From contig CAZKBI010000025.1 of the NCBI GenBank assembly GCA_964551195.1, positions 1-11,129 on the forward strand: 11,129 nt of DNA, in the 5' to 3' direction. The notes beneath the pieces are model-generated. The model searched no databases. It was not told where the DNA came from and worked only from the letters and a program-made list of their open reading frames with translations. This document shows, in pieces, positions 1 to 7,136 of the stretch; the stretch's first letter is position 1, and each line of letters begins with the position of its first letter. Position numbers and translations under genes: made by a program. Source of the stretch: CAYZPB01 sp964551195 (GTDB taxonomy: Bacteria > Bacillota > Bacilli > Tepidibacillales > Tepidibacillaceae).

Positions 1-638
1 GTGATGATCAGCTTGAGGCTTTATGTAAATCAGGAACTGATGCAATTATTGTTGGTGGAACGCTTGGAATTACACCTATAAATGTAAGCGAGCTGCTTTC
101 TAGATTGCGGAAGGTTGGGTGCAAGCTGCCGCTGATTCATGAGGTTTCGACAGTGGAAGCGCTTGTCCGTGGCTTTGATTTCTATCTGGTTCCACTTGTA
201 CTTAATACAGGCAATCCCGAGTGGTTACTGGGCGCACACCACCGAGCAATCAGGGAGTTAGAAGAATTGATTGATTGGGAGCGGATTCTATTAGAAGGCT
301 ATATCGTTCTAAATCAGGATTCAGCAGTGGCCGAGCTAACGGAAAGTAAGACTGAGTTATCGCTGGAGGACTTATGCGCTTATGCAACGATCGCTGATCA
401 GATGCTGAAGTTGCCTATCCTTTATATTGAGTATAGCGGCAGCTATGGGGATGTTGATTTAATGCGCGAGCTCAAATGCTTAGTGCAGCAGAGTCAGATT
501 TTCTACGGTGGCGGTATCGACTCAGCCAAGCGAGCTCAGACAATGGCTCGCTATGCAGATACGATTGTTGTTGGTAATGTAATTTATCAGGATTTTGTGG
601 CTGCTTTAGCAACTGTTCCCAAGCAGAAACTGTTATAA
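1..638 (+). CDS. pcrB: Heptaprenylglyceryl phosphate synthase PcrB, 5' end cut off
   Basis: The reading frame is open from base 3 to the TAA at 636-638, giving 211 visible codons; Bacillus PcrB is about 228 residues, so roughly the first 17-20 are outside the window. Family role: a TIM-barrel prenyltransferase that joins heptaprenyl diphosphate to sn-glycerol-1-phosphate, the bacterial counterpart of archaeal GGGP synthase, acting in the cytoplasm at the membrane face. Visible family motifs in order are SGTDAIIVGGTLGIT near the visible start, HEVST, GFDFYLVPLVLNT, the WERILLEGYIVLN stretch, YIEYSGSYGDVD, the phosphate-binding YGGGI, and ADTIVVGNVIYQD near the C-terminus. These match the Bacillus type closely in order and spacing. 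The gene lies 62 bp upstream of the pcrA SD-proximal ATT codon, as in the pcrB-pcrA-ligA cluster of Bacillales. The family assignment is secure; the lipid chain length is inferred from the family. Confidence 0.95.
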   Translation, partial: DDQLEALCKSGTDAIIVGGTLGITPINVSELLSRLRKVGCKLPLIHEVSTVEALVRGFDFYLVPLVLNTGNPEWLLGAHHRAIRELEELIDWERILLEGYIVLNQDSAVAELTESKTELSLEDLCAYATIADQMLKLPILYIEYSGSYGDVDLMRELKCLVQQSQIFYGGGIDSAKRAQTMARYADTIVVGNVIYQDFVAALATVPKQKLL

Positions 639-639
639 T
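631..639 (+). promoter_or_regulatory. Candidate extended -10 promoter at the pcrB stop, ahead of pcrA
   Basis: TGTTATAAT contains a perfect TATAAT (634-639) with a TG one base upstream, the extended -10 form. The sequence 16-18 bp upstream has no convincing -35 box. If active, transcription would start near 646 and leave a roughly 55-base leader before pcrA. The hexamer also encodes the last leucine and the stop of pcrB, so it may be chance. This is an inference from sequence only. Confidence 0.35.
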
Positions 640-689
640 AAGAGAGTAGTAATTATGATTTTAACTTAGAAAATTTTGCAGAAATGAGT

Positions 690-715
690 GGAGAAAAATT
701 ATTAATCAGAACTTG
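690..715 (+). promoter_or_regulatory. Ribosome binding site and ambiguous start of pcrA (ATT 701 or TTG 713)
   Basis: GGAG at 690-693 is the only good Shine-Dalgarno before pcrA. It is 7 bases from an in-frame ATT at 701-703 but 19 bases from the first conventional in-frame start, TTG at 713-715. No in-frame ATG, GTG or TTG lies between the upstream in-frame stop (TAA 662-664) and 713. Starting at ATT would add four residues (Met-Asn-Gln-Asn) and give an N-terminal lead of the length usual for PcrA before the LN..Q Q-motif region. An out-of-frame ATG at 684 opens a 10-codon ORF ending at TGA 714-716, which overlaps the TTG and would allow translational coupling instead. Confidence 0.5.
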
Positions 716-2860
716 ATTTTAAAAGATTTAAATAAAGAGCAATGTTCAGCGGTCGAAAGGACAGAGGGTCCAGTCTTAATAATTGCTGGCGCTGGTAGCG
801 GCAAAACGAGAGCGATAACGCATCGGATTGCGAATATCCTGAGTAAAGGGGTAGCGCCTTGGAATGTATTGGCGATCACCTTTACCAATAAAGCGGCACG
901 AGAAATGAAAGAGCGTGTCGAGCAGCTGATTGGTGATGTTGCTAATGATGTCTGGATTTCAACATTTCACTCGCTCTGTGTGCGTATTCTAAGACGTGAT
1001 ATTGGGCTGCTGGGTTATTCACAGAGCTTCTCAATTTTAGATATGGGCGACCAGCTGACTGTAATTAAACAGGTTATGCGAGAATTAAATATTGATCCCA
1101 AGCAGCTTGAACCTAAGGCAGTTCTTTCAACGATCAGCAAAGCCAAAAATGAGTTAATCACAGTGAAGCAGTACCAGAGCATTGCGACGGATTTCTTTAC
1201 AGAACAAGTCGCAAAGATTTACGAGCGTTATCAGCAACGTATACATCTAAACAACTCACTAGATTTCGATGATTTGATTATGTTGACAGTGCAGCTTTTT
1301 GAGAAGTCGCCGGAGACCTTAGAGTTCTACCAGAAGCGCTTTCTTTATATCCACGTTGATGAGTATCAGGATACTAACCGAGCGCAATATCGTCTGGTCA
1401 AGCTACTAGCAGACCTGCACAAAAATATCTGCGTAGTGGGCGATACAGATCAGTCGATCTATATGTGGCGGGGGGCAGATATTGGTAATATTATGTCCTT
1501 TGAGAGTGATTTCAAAGACGCCAAGGTGATTAATCTCGAGCAGAACTATCGCTCAACCAAAAACATTCTAGCCGCAGCTAATGTGCTCATTAGTAAGAAC
1601 CAGCAACGAAAGGATAAAAAACTCTGGACGGAGAACCCGGATGGTGAATTGATCGGACTCTATAAAGCGAATAATGAGCAGGAAGAGGCTTATTTTGTTG
1701 TCAATAAAATACGAGAGGGCAAGCGAGATTACTCGGATTACGCAGTTTTTTATCGCACACATGCACAGAGTCGGGTAGTTGAGGAGATATTGATTAAATC
1801 AAATATCCCTTATCGAATCTATGGCGGCACCAAGTTCTATGACCGGATGGAGATTAAGGATATAGTTGCTTTTCTACGATTGTTGGCTAATAATGATGAT
1901 GATATTTCACTGCGCCGCGTGATTAATAAACCACGCCGAGGTATTGGCGATGTAACTGTGGAAAGAATTGCATCTTATGCTGAAAGTAAAGAGATCTCAA
2001 TGTATGCAGCAATTAGTAATGCAGCGCAAATTGGCCTTAGTGCCAGTATGGTGTTAAAGGTGCAAGAATTTACGGCAATGATTGAAGAGTTGATGGCAAA
2101 GAAGCCAACGATTAGCATTACTGAGTTAACTGAGGAATTAATAGAACGGACTGGTTATCTAGCAGAGTTAGAGCGAGAACGAGAGCGCAGCATTGAGGCA
2201 GCGAGTCGGATTGAGAATATTCAGGAGTTTCTATCGGTGACCAAGGATTTCGATAAGAATAATGAGGAACCGACACTGGAGGAATTCCTTAGTGATGTTG
2301 CACTGATGAGTGATTTAGATAATGATGGTGAACGCAATGAGAATGTTGTATCGCTGATGAGTTTGCATAGTGCCAAGGGTCTAGAGTTCCCTGTTATTTT
2401 TATTCTGGGTGTGGAGGAGGGAATATTCCCACACAGCCGAGCATTGTTTGAGACCTTAGAGATGGAAGAGGAACGCCGTTTAGCATACGTAGGTATTACG
2501 CGGGCGCAAGAGGAGGCATACCTGCTTAGTGCCCAGTCAAGAATGCTTTATGGTCGGGTTCATATGAATCCAATTTCACGCTTTATTGAAGAGCTACCAG
2601 AAGAGTATTCGCGAGATCTAAAAGCAGAAGAAAGAAAGTTAAATCGGATTAAGAAGACAAGCCCTGTTACTACTAAACGTAGCGATGCTTCCAAAACGGA
2701 ATGGCAGGTTGGCGACAAGGCGCAGCACAAAACTTGGGGCATCGGCACTGTGGTGTCGACTAAGAATGAAGGAGATGCGCTGGAGTTACAGGTAGCTTTC
2801 GCAGAACCCGTTGGTGTCAAAAAGCTACTAGCGAAGTTCGCGCCCTTAGATAAGATTTAG
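713..2860 (+). CDS. pcrA: ATP-dependent DNA helicase PcrA (UvrD/Rep family)
   Basis: Superfamily 1A 3'-5' helicase of about 715-719 residues, normal for PcrA. Family role: unwinds DNA in nucleotide excision and mismatch repair and in rolling-circle replication, strips proteins such as RecA, and interacts with RNA polymerase. Motifs, numbered from TTG 713: Q-motif LNKEQ (6-10), Walker A AGAGSGKT (25-32), motif Ia TFTNKAA (56-62), Walker B VDEYQDT (215-221), motif III GDTDQSIYMWRGAD (243-256), motif IV LEQNYRS (275-281), motif V LMSLHSAKGLEFP (548-560) and motif VI EEERRLAYVGITRA (585-598). A basic linker precedes the C-terminal tudor-like module (about 663-715, WQVGDKAQHKTWGIGTV), which in Bacillus contacts RNA polymerase. 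The start is uncertain: the spacing favours ATT at 701 over this TTG. LigA begins 6 bp after the stop, so the two are probably co-transcribed and perhaps translationally coupled. Confidence 0.97.
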   Translation: MILKDLNKEQCSAVERTEGPVLIIAGAGSGKTRAITHRIANILSKGVAPWNVLAITFTNKAAREMKERVEQLIGDVANDVWISTFHSLCVRILRRDIGLLGYSQSFSILDMGDQLTVIKQVMRELNIDPKQLEPKAVLSTISKAKNELITVKQYQSIATDFFTEQVAKIYERYQQRIHLNNSLDFDDLIMLTVQLFEKSPETLEFYQKRFLYIHVDEYQDTNRAQYRLVKLLADLHKNICVVGDTDQSIYMWRGADIGNIMSFESDFKDAKVINLEQNYRSTKNILAAANVLISKNQQRKDKKLWTENPDGELIGLYKANNEQEEAYFVVNKIREGKRDYSDYAVFYRTHAQSRVVEEILIKSNIPYRIYGGTKFYDRMEIKDIVAFLRLLANNDDDISLRRVINKPRRGIGDVTVERIASYAESKEISMYAAISNAAQIGLSASMVLKVQEFTAMIEELMAKKPTISITELTEELIERTGYLAELERERERSIEAASRIENIQEFLSVTKDFDKNNEEPTLEEFLSDVALMSDLDNDGERNENVVSLMSLHSAKGLEFPVIFILGVEEGIFPHSRALFETLEMEEERRLAYVGITRAQEEAYLLSAQSRMLYGRVHMNPISRFIEELPEEYSRDLKAEERKLNRIKKTSPVTTKRSDASKTEWQVGDKAQHKTWGIGTVVSTKNEGDALELQVAFAEPVGVKKLLAKFAPLDKI

Positions 2861-2866
2861 TAAAGG

Positions 2867-4879
2867 ATGAGTACTGTGGAAACGATTGAGAAAAGGATAG
2901 CCGAATTAAGAGCTCTAATCAATGATCATGATTATCGTTATTATGTGCTGGATACGCCGGTGATTACTGATGTGGAATATGACTTCCTCCTGCGGGAGCT
3001 AGAAGAGTTGGAGGCTGCTAATCCAGCGCTGATAAGTGCTGATTCACCAACGCAGAGAATTGGTGGCGAACCGCTGGCACACTTTAGCAAGGTTGAACAT
3101 TATTATCCCTTACTCAGCTTAAGCAACGCCTTTAATGAGCAGGAACTTTATGATTTTGACCGTCGTGTGCAACAGGCTTTGCCGGGCGAAAGTATTGAAT
3201 ATTTAGTTGAATTAAAAATTGATGGAATGGCAGTCTCTCTACGCTATGAAGCCGGTGAATTAATTACTGGTGCAACGCGTGGGGATGGGATGGTTGGTGA
3301 GGATATTACGACAAACCTGCGAACGATTCGCACAATACCCTTGCGCTTGCGCGAGGCAGTAAATATTGAGGCACGCGGTGAAGTTTATTTGCCAAAGTCG
3401 GAGTTCCTGCGGATTAATCAGGAACGCGAGGAGGCGGGTGAGCAGACTTTTGCCAATCCACGGAATGCGGCGGCTGGTTCAGTGCGTCAATTAGACTCAC
3501 GGGTGGCAGCAAGTCGTGCTCTAGCAATATACATATATGGAATTGGTTTAAGTGAAGGCAACAGGATTCAAACGCATGCGGAGACCTTAAATTATTTAGA
3601 GAATCTGGGTTTTCGTGTTAATCGTGAGCGAGAAATCTGTAAGAGCATTGAGCAGGTCATCGCCTATATAGAAGAGTGGACTGAGGAGCGTCATCATTTA
3701 CCTTATGATATTGATGGGATAGTAATTAAGGTCAACTCCTTAGCGCAGCAAGCTGAATTAGGCGTGACGGCGCGTAGTCCACGTTGGGCAATTGCTTATA
3801 AGTTTCCAGCAGAAGAGGCAGTAACGCAGCTGGAAAGAATAGAGGTTAATGTTGGTAGAACAGGCGTGGTTACTCCGGTCGCAGAACTAGCACCAGTTGC
3901 CTTAGCGGGTTCAACTGTGCGTCGAGCGACCTTACATAATGCAGATTTTATTGCGGAGAAAGGGATTATGCTTGGCGACTACGTCATCGTGCGTAAAGCC
4001 GGCGATATTATTCCCGAGATTGTGCGCGTCTTACCAGAGAGGCGCACTGGCTCTGAACAAAAGTTTGCCATGCCAACTCATTGTCCTGCTTGCGATAGTT
4101 TATTGCAGCGACTGGATGAAGAAGTGGCTTTACGCTGTCTCAATCCCAACTGCCCAGCACAGACTCTAGAGGGGATAATTCATTTTGCCTCGCGTGGGGC
4201 GATGAATATTGACGGACTTGGTGAGAAGTTGGTGGAACAACTTTTTGTGGAGGGGCTAATCGAGAATATCGCAGACTTATATAGCTTAGAAGAGGAATCG
4301 CTGCTGAAGCTAGAAAGAATGGGGCAGAAGTCAGTGGACAATCTGCTTAATGCGATTGAGGCGAGCAAGGCAAACTCACTTGAGAAGTTGCTTTTTAGCT
4401 TAGGAATTCGACACGTTGGGGCGAAGTCGGCGAGAACGCTTGCTGAGCGCTATCGCACCCTCGATGCCTTAATGTCAGCGGAGAAGGAAGATCTACTTGA
4501 GGTTGATGACGTCGGTCCCAAGCTTGCCAGTAGTCTGCTTGGGTTTTTCGCTAATGAAGAGGCAGGTAAACTGATTGAAGAATTGCGTGAGGCTGGCTTA
4601 AATTTTGAATATAAGGGAAGAGAGTCGACTGATGTAGATCAAGATTCCTACTTTTATGATAAAACGATTGTCTTAACAGGAACACTTGAAAGCATGACCC
4701 GCGATGAGGCGAGCCGATTACTTGAGCGCTTAGGGGCGCGTGTTACCAGCAGTGTTACGAGAAAAACAGACTTAGTAATTGCGGGCGAGAATGCTGGATC
4801 GAAATTAGAAAAAGCACAGGCGCTAGGCATCACTGTGCTTTCTGAAACAGAGTTTAGTCAATTACTAACTAAATCCTAA
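2867..4879 (+). CDS. ligA: NAD-dependent DNA ligase LigA
   Basis: A full-length bacterial DNA ligase of 670 residues. It seals nicks between Okazaki fragments and after repair, using NAD+ to form a ligase-AMP intermediate. Domains: Ia NMN-binding region (1-70, with YRYYVLDTPVITDVEYD at 24-39), adenylation domain with catalytic Lys117 in KIDG (117-120) and TRGDG (137-141), OB-fold including NVGRTGVVTPVAEL (328-341), a four-cysteine zinc finger (Cys406, 409, 424, 429), helix-hairpin-helix repeats (about 445-560), and a C-terminal BRCT domain (about 592-670, IVLTGTLESMTRDEA). ATG 2867 sits on top of the AAAGGA Shine-Dalgarno (2862-2867). GTG at 2876 lies 8 bases beyond it and would give a protein three residues shorter, so GTG may be the true start. 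The 3' end overlaps the opposing membrane-protein gene by 11 bp and carries that gene's probable terminator within the BRCT codons. Confidence 0.98.
   Translation: MSTVETIEKRIAELRALINDHDYRYYVLDTPVITDVEYDFLLRELEELEAANPALISADSPTQRIGGEPLAHFSKVEHYYPLLSLSNAFNEQELYDFDRRVQQALPGESIEYLVELKIDGMAVSLRYEAGELITGATRGDGMVGEDITTNLRTIRTIPLRLREAVNIEARGEVYLPKSEFLRINQEREEAGEQTFANPRNAAAGSVRQLDSRVAASRALAIYIYGIGLSEGNRIQTHAETLNYLENLGFRVNREREICKSIEQVIAYIEEWTEERHHLPYDIDGIVIKVNSLAQQAELGVTARSPRWAIAYKFPAEEAVTQLERIEVNVGRTGVVTPVAELAPVALAGSTVRRATLHNADFIAEKGIMLGDYVIVRKAGDIIPEIVRVLPERRTGSEQKFAMPTHCPACDSLLQRLDEEVALRCLNPNCPAQTLEGIIHFASRGAMNIDGLGEKLVEQLFVEGLIENIADLYSLEEESLLKLERMGQKSVDNLLNAIEASKANSLEKLLFSLGIRHVGAKSARTLAERYRTLDALMSAEKEDLLEVDDVGPKLASSLLGFFANEEAGKLIEELREAGLNFEYKGRESTDVDQDSYFYDKTIVLTGTLESMTRDEASRLLERLGARVTSSVTRKTDLVIAGENAGSKLEKAQALGITVLSETEFSQLLTKS
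4804..4841 (-). terminator. Rho-independent terminator of the ytvI-like gene, inside ligA codons
   Basis: On the minus strand AAAGCACAG (4841-4833) pairs perfectly with CTGTGCTTT (4819-4811) around a 13-base loop. Two more T and then CTAATTT follow, giving five T in a row at the stem exit. It begins 27 bases past the TAG of the minus-strand gene. On the plus strand the stem is followed by CTGAAAC with no U tract, so it should act in one direction only and spare ligA transcription. It is embedded in the ligA BRCT codons (around residues 649-659). Confidence 0.65.
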
Positions 4880-5948
4880 TATTGCGATTTATAATTCCAA
4901 TCCTTACTAGTGCTAAGAAAACAATTACTGCAAGTGGTCCCAGAAGTATACCGACTATGCCGAAGGCCTTCCATCCGACCCAGATACTAATAAGGGTGGA
5001 TAAGGGTCCAATACCAATTCTGTTTCCAAGAATATGTGGCTCGATTGCCTTGCGGATCACTAAGATTACTAACCAGAGCACAAGTATACCGATACCAGTG
5101 AAATAATCTCCCGTAAATATCAGGAAGACGCCCCAAGGGCCTAATGTAGCGCCGGTTCCAACGATTGGTAGTATATCAACAATAGTAATTAATAGTGCGA
5201 TTGCTGCTGCATAGTTAATTCCAAGCAACTTCAGACCGACAAATGCGATAATAAAAGTGATTGTACTTAGTATAATCTGTCCTTGCAAGAAACCAATTGT
5301 TGCACCTTTAACATCTCCAACAAGAACCGTGATTACTTCACGTTTCCGAGGTTTAAAGAGGTCAAGGAAACTTTCGTGAATTTTCGGTAAATAATAGCTG
5401 AAGAAGAAAACTGCTACAAAGTAGATAATCAGCATTAGCATGAAGTTGGGCAGTGACTTAGAAAGTTTAATCGCAAAGGTAGTAATTGGTGTTACAATAT
5501 CTATGTTTATCAAGTCATTTGTAAACTCAATAAAACGAATATTGATCTGGTGAGCAATCTCCTCAGGTAGCAATAGTATGTAAGAAGAAATATTGTTGTA
5601 AAGATCGATAAACCATTGTTGAATTATTGGAAGACTCTTCTGAATAAATTTAGTTAATGAGATGAACTCTTTTAATAGTTTAGTAAATGTTAGATAGACT
5701 AGAAGTGTCAGCGTTGCCATAAAAATTATAAAAGAAGCAGTAGTTGCTGGTAGACGATTAACCCATTTAATTCGTTGAAAAAGCCTGAGCAAGGGTTCAA
5801 TTGCTACAGCCGTCAGGTAGGCTATAAAAAACACAAGAAAATGGGGCAATACAAGATAGAGCACATAGCCGGTTCCAGCATACGCTGTTGCTGTCAGTAA
5901 AACTATAAGAACTGTCAAGGATGTCTTCTTAGCGTGCTCTTTCATCAT
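4869..5948 (-). CDS. ytvI: AI-2E family membrane protein, YtvI-like
   Basis: A polytopic membrane protein of 359 residues in the AI-2E/PerM/TqsA superfamily. It has about seven or eight hydrophobic segments: near 11-31, 33-53, 68-88, 166-187, 225-243, 245-275, 284-300 and 315-350. The soluble stretch 90-165 between the early and late membrane blocks is typical of the family. Motifs DILPIVGTGATLGPW (258-272) and IEPHILGNRIGIGPLSTLIS (302-321) followed by GWKAFGIVGILLGP (325-338) resemble the Bacillus YtvI subgroup. That subgroup is named for sporulation association; other family members are annotated as AI-2 exporters or Na+/H+ antiporters. The substrate cannot be read from sequence. AAGGAG (5957-5952) is 3 bases from the first ATG and 6 from a second (5945), so translation may begin at the second. 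Convergent with ligA (11-bp overlap) and divergent from camS; more AT-rich than ligA by eye. Confidence 0.88.
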   Translation of the reverse strand: MMKEHAKKTSLTVLIVLLTATAYAGTGYVLYLVLPHFLVFFIAYLTAVAIEPLLRLFQRIKWVNRLPATTASFIIFMATLTLLVYLTFTKLLKEFISLTKFIQKSLPIIQQWFIDLYNNISSYILLLPEEIAHQINIRFIEFTNDLINIDIVTPITTFAIKLSKSLPNFMLMLIIYFVAVFFFSYYLPKIHESFLDLFKPRKREVITVLVGDVKGATIGFLQGQIILSTITFIIAFVGLKLLGINYAAAIALLITIVDILPIVGTGATLGPWGVFLIFTGDYFTGIGILVLWLVILVIRKAIEPHILGNRIGIGPLSTLISIWVGWKAFGIVGILLGPLAVIVFLALVRIGIINRNIRI

Positions 5949-5978
5949 GGTCTCCTTTTTCTAATATAAATTTATAAG

Positions 5979-6007
5979 TTTACTAGTTATGAATAGTATT
6001 TTATACT
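5979..6007 (+). promoter_or_regulatory. Candidate sigma-A promoter of camS
   Basis: TTTACT (5979-5984), a 17-bp spacer and TATACT (6002-6007) are 4 of 6 and 5 of 6 matches to the vegetative consensus. The predicted start is near 6014, giving a leader of about 50 bases. The -10 box lies in the right arm of an inverted repeat. Camouflage by AT-rich sequence is possible. I see no convincing promoter in the other direction for the membrane-protein gene in this 114-bp gap. Confidence 0.5.
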
Positions 6008-6010
6008 ATT
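5992..6010. repeat. Perfect inverted repeat over the camS -10 region
   Basis: AATAGTAT (5992-5999) and ATACTATT (6003-6010) are perfect inverted copies around TTT. The dyad covers the proposed camS -10 and lies between two divergent genes, a usual place for a repressor operator. It is AT-rich, so chance is not excluded. No known regulator consensus was recognised. Confidence 0.5.
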
Positions 6011-6062
6011 AGGAGAGTTGAAACCACATTTTTCACAAATTTGATTTATTGGAGGAGTTAAT

Positions 6063-7133
6063 TTGAAAGCTAAATATAAACATCTTACAACCCTAATACT
6101 TATAGTTGCCCTGCTATTTACTACCGGTTGTGGTAGTGATGATGTTGCTGATGGCGATTCAACTTCAATTATCTCCCCTAACATAAGCACGAATGAACAT
6201 TATTACCGGGGTGTACTGCCTTACCATAAAAGTCCGATCAATGGCACGCTAAAGGCGCTGCCAAATCGTTTAGATGTTGGTCACTTCGAACTAACCCTCT
6301 TAGAATATGCGCAAAGACATTATAATCCAGCAAACTATATTTTTACGGAGGGGCAAATTCTAACAAACGAACACATCCGGCCATACGTCTACGCGCAGAG
6401 TGACTCCAGTTATGAGAGTTTTGTCTATTCAATTATTGAACATGATTATCACGCTCCTAATGGCAACTTAGAGGGGCTAGTCGTTGGGATAACTGTCTCG
6501 CCGACTTACTATGCTAAGGAAGAAAATGGTGAGTACAAGCGGAATGTCTATGGTGAGCGGATTAGTGAACGCTATACTGATGCAGGCTTAATCGAAAAGT
6601 CTAAAGCTCTTGTAGAGGAATTAACAAACTTGATACGTCGAGAGACTTTTGTACCGATTGAATTTGCAGTGATGCGGGCTGAGGATAGTGATGTAAAAAT
6701 CCCAGGAGCATTTGTTCTAACTGGAAGCGTCCAAATCGGTGAGCGCAGCGTAGCAAAATATGAAAAGATCAATGAAAGATTCAGTTTTCTTCCGATAAGT
6801 GGGACAAAGCTGACAGAAGTTGAGACAGAAATGTCGCGCGGGTTTATTCAATTGAAACGCGATGTTAGTGATTTTCTACCGAGGTTCGCCGGAGTGACGG
6901 GGATTGTTCGTTTGGTTGACGAAAAGCCGGTTGAGTTAAAGCTGGAGATGTTTACGGAGTTTGACTCGACACCCGAGGTAATACAATTGACACAACTTTC
7001 AATCGACCGCATTTCAACATATTTTCCGAGAAATATGTCGGTTTATCTTTACGTATCGACTGTAAATAAACCAAAAGCGCTCTATATTAGGAGCGCTAGC
7101 GGAGAAGATTTCATGCACATTTATCGCAATTAA
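6063..7133 (+). CDS. camS: CamS family sex-pheromone precursor lipoprotein (YerH)
   Basis: A 356-residue predicted lipoprotein. A basic start (KAKYKH), a hydrophobic core (residues 8-20) and TTGC, with Cys23 as the likely lipidated residue, form a type II signal peptide; Thr rather than Leu at the -3 position is a weaker lipobox. The mature part carries CamS/YerH family features: YYRGVLPY (47-54), NRLDVGHFE (68-76), YIFTEGQIL (92-100), IIEHDYH, EGLVVGITVSPTYY, and PIEFAVM followed by KIPGAFV. In Staphylococcus aureus the cleaved CamS signal peptide yields the cAM373-like heptapeptide that induces enterococcal plasmid transfer; the role of the mature lipoprotein is poorly known. The start is TTG with GGAGGAG (6051-6057) 5 bases upstream. 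In relatives the gene follows ligA on the same strand; here a reverse gene separates them. The end is 3 bp from the convergent putB stop. Confidence 0.9.
   Translation: MKAKYKHLTTLILIVALLFTTGCGSDDVADGDSTSIISPNISTNEHYYRGVLPYHKSPINGTLKALPNRLDVGHFELTLLEYAQRHYNPANYIFTEGQILTNEHIRPYVYAQSDSSYESFVYSIIEHDYHAPNGNLEGLVVGITVSPTYYAKEENGEYKRNVYGERISERYTDAGLIEKSKALVEELTNLIRRETFVPIEFAVMRAEDSDVKIPGAFVLTGSVQIGERSVAKYEKINERFSFLPISGTKLTEVETEMSRGFIQLKRDVSDFLPRFAGVTGIVRLVDEKPVELKLEMFTEFDSTPEVIQLTQLSIDRISTYFPRNMSVYLYVSTVNKPKALYIRSASGEDFMHIYRN
7063..7097 (-). terminator. Probable rho-independent terminator of putB, inside camS codons
   Basis: On the minus strand AGCGCTC (7097-7091) pairs with GAGCGCT (7082-7076) around 8 bases. 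The exit reads TTTT, then GG, then TTTATTT. It starts 39 bases past the putB stop. The plus-strand exit (AGCGGAGAAG) has no T tract, so it would work only on putB transcripts. The T tract is interrupted, so strength is uncertain. Confidence 0.55.
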
Positions 7134-7136
7134 ATG

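Noticed and set aside
667..688. CodY-like sequence upstream of pcrA (AATTTT, G, CAGAAA)
   Set aside because: It needs a one-base insertion and loses the last bases of the box. AT-rich sequence makes such partial matches common.
2560..2820. Opposite-strand open frames inside pcrA, and similar ones in ligA, camS, rocA and mtnN (for example 4180-4368, 8331-8579, 10190-10411)
   Set aside because: They are fully contained in strongly supported genes, lack ribosome binding sites, and their translations have no recognisable domain character.
4962..4971. Palindrome GAAGGCCTTC as a ligA terminator
   Set aside because: It has no loop-friendly centre and no T tract follows on either strand; it lies in the ytvI-like coding sequence.
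4869..5948. Reading the AI-2E-family protein as the dedicated AI-2 exporter partnered with luxS in the same window
   Set aside because: The motifs point to the YtvI subgroup, it is on the other strand about 4.5 kb away, and most AI-2E family members have no shown AI-2 transport. The family name alone is not evidence.
6011..6044. Leader mini-ORF before camS with an AGGAG and TTG start
   Set aside because: The Shine-Dalgarno is only 2 bases from the TTG, and the 8-codon product has no notable content.
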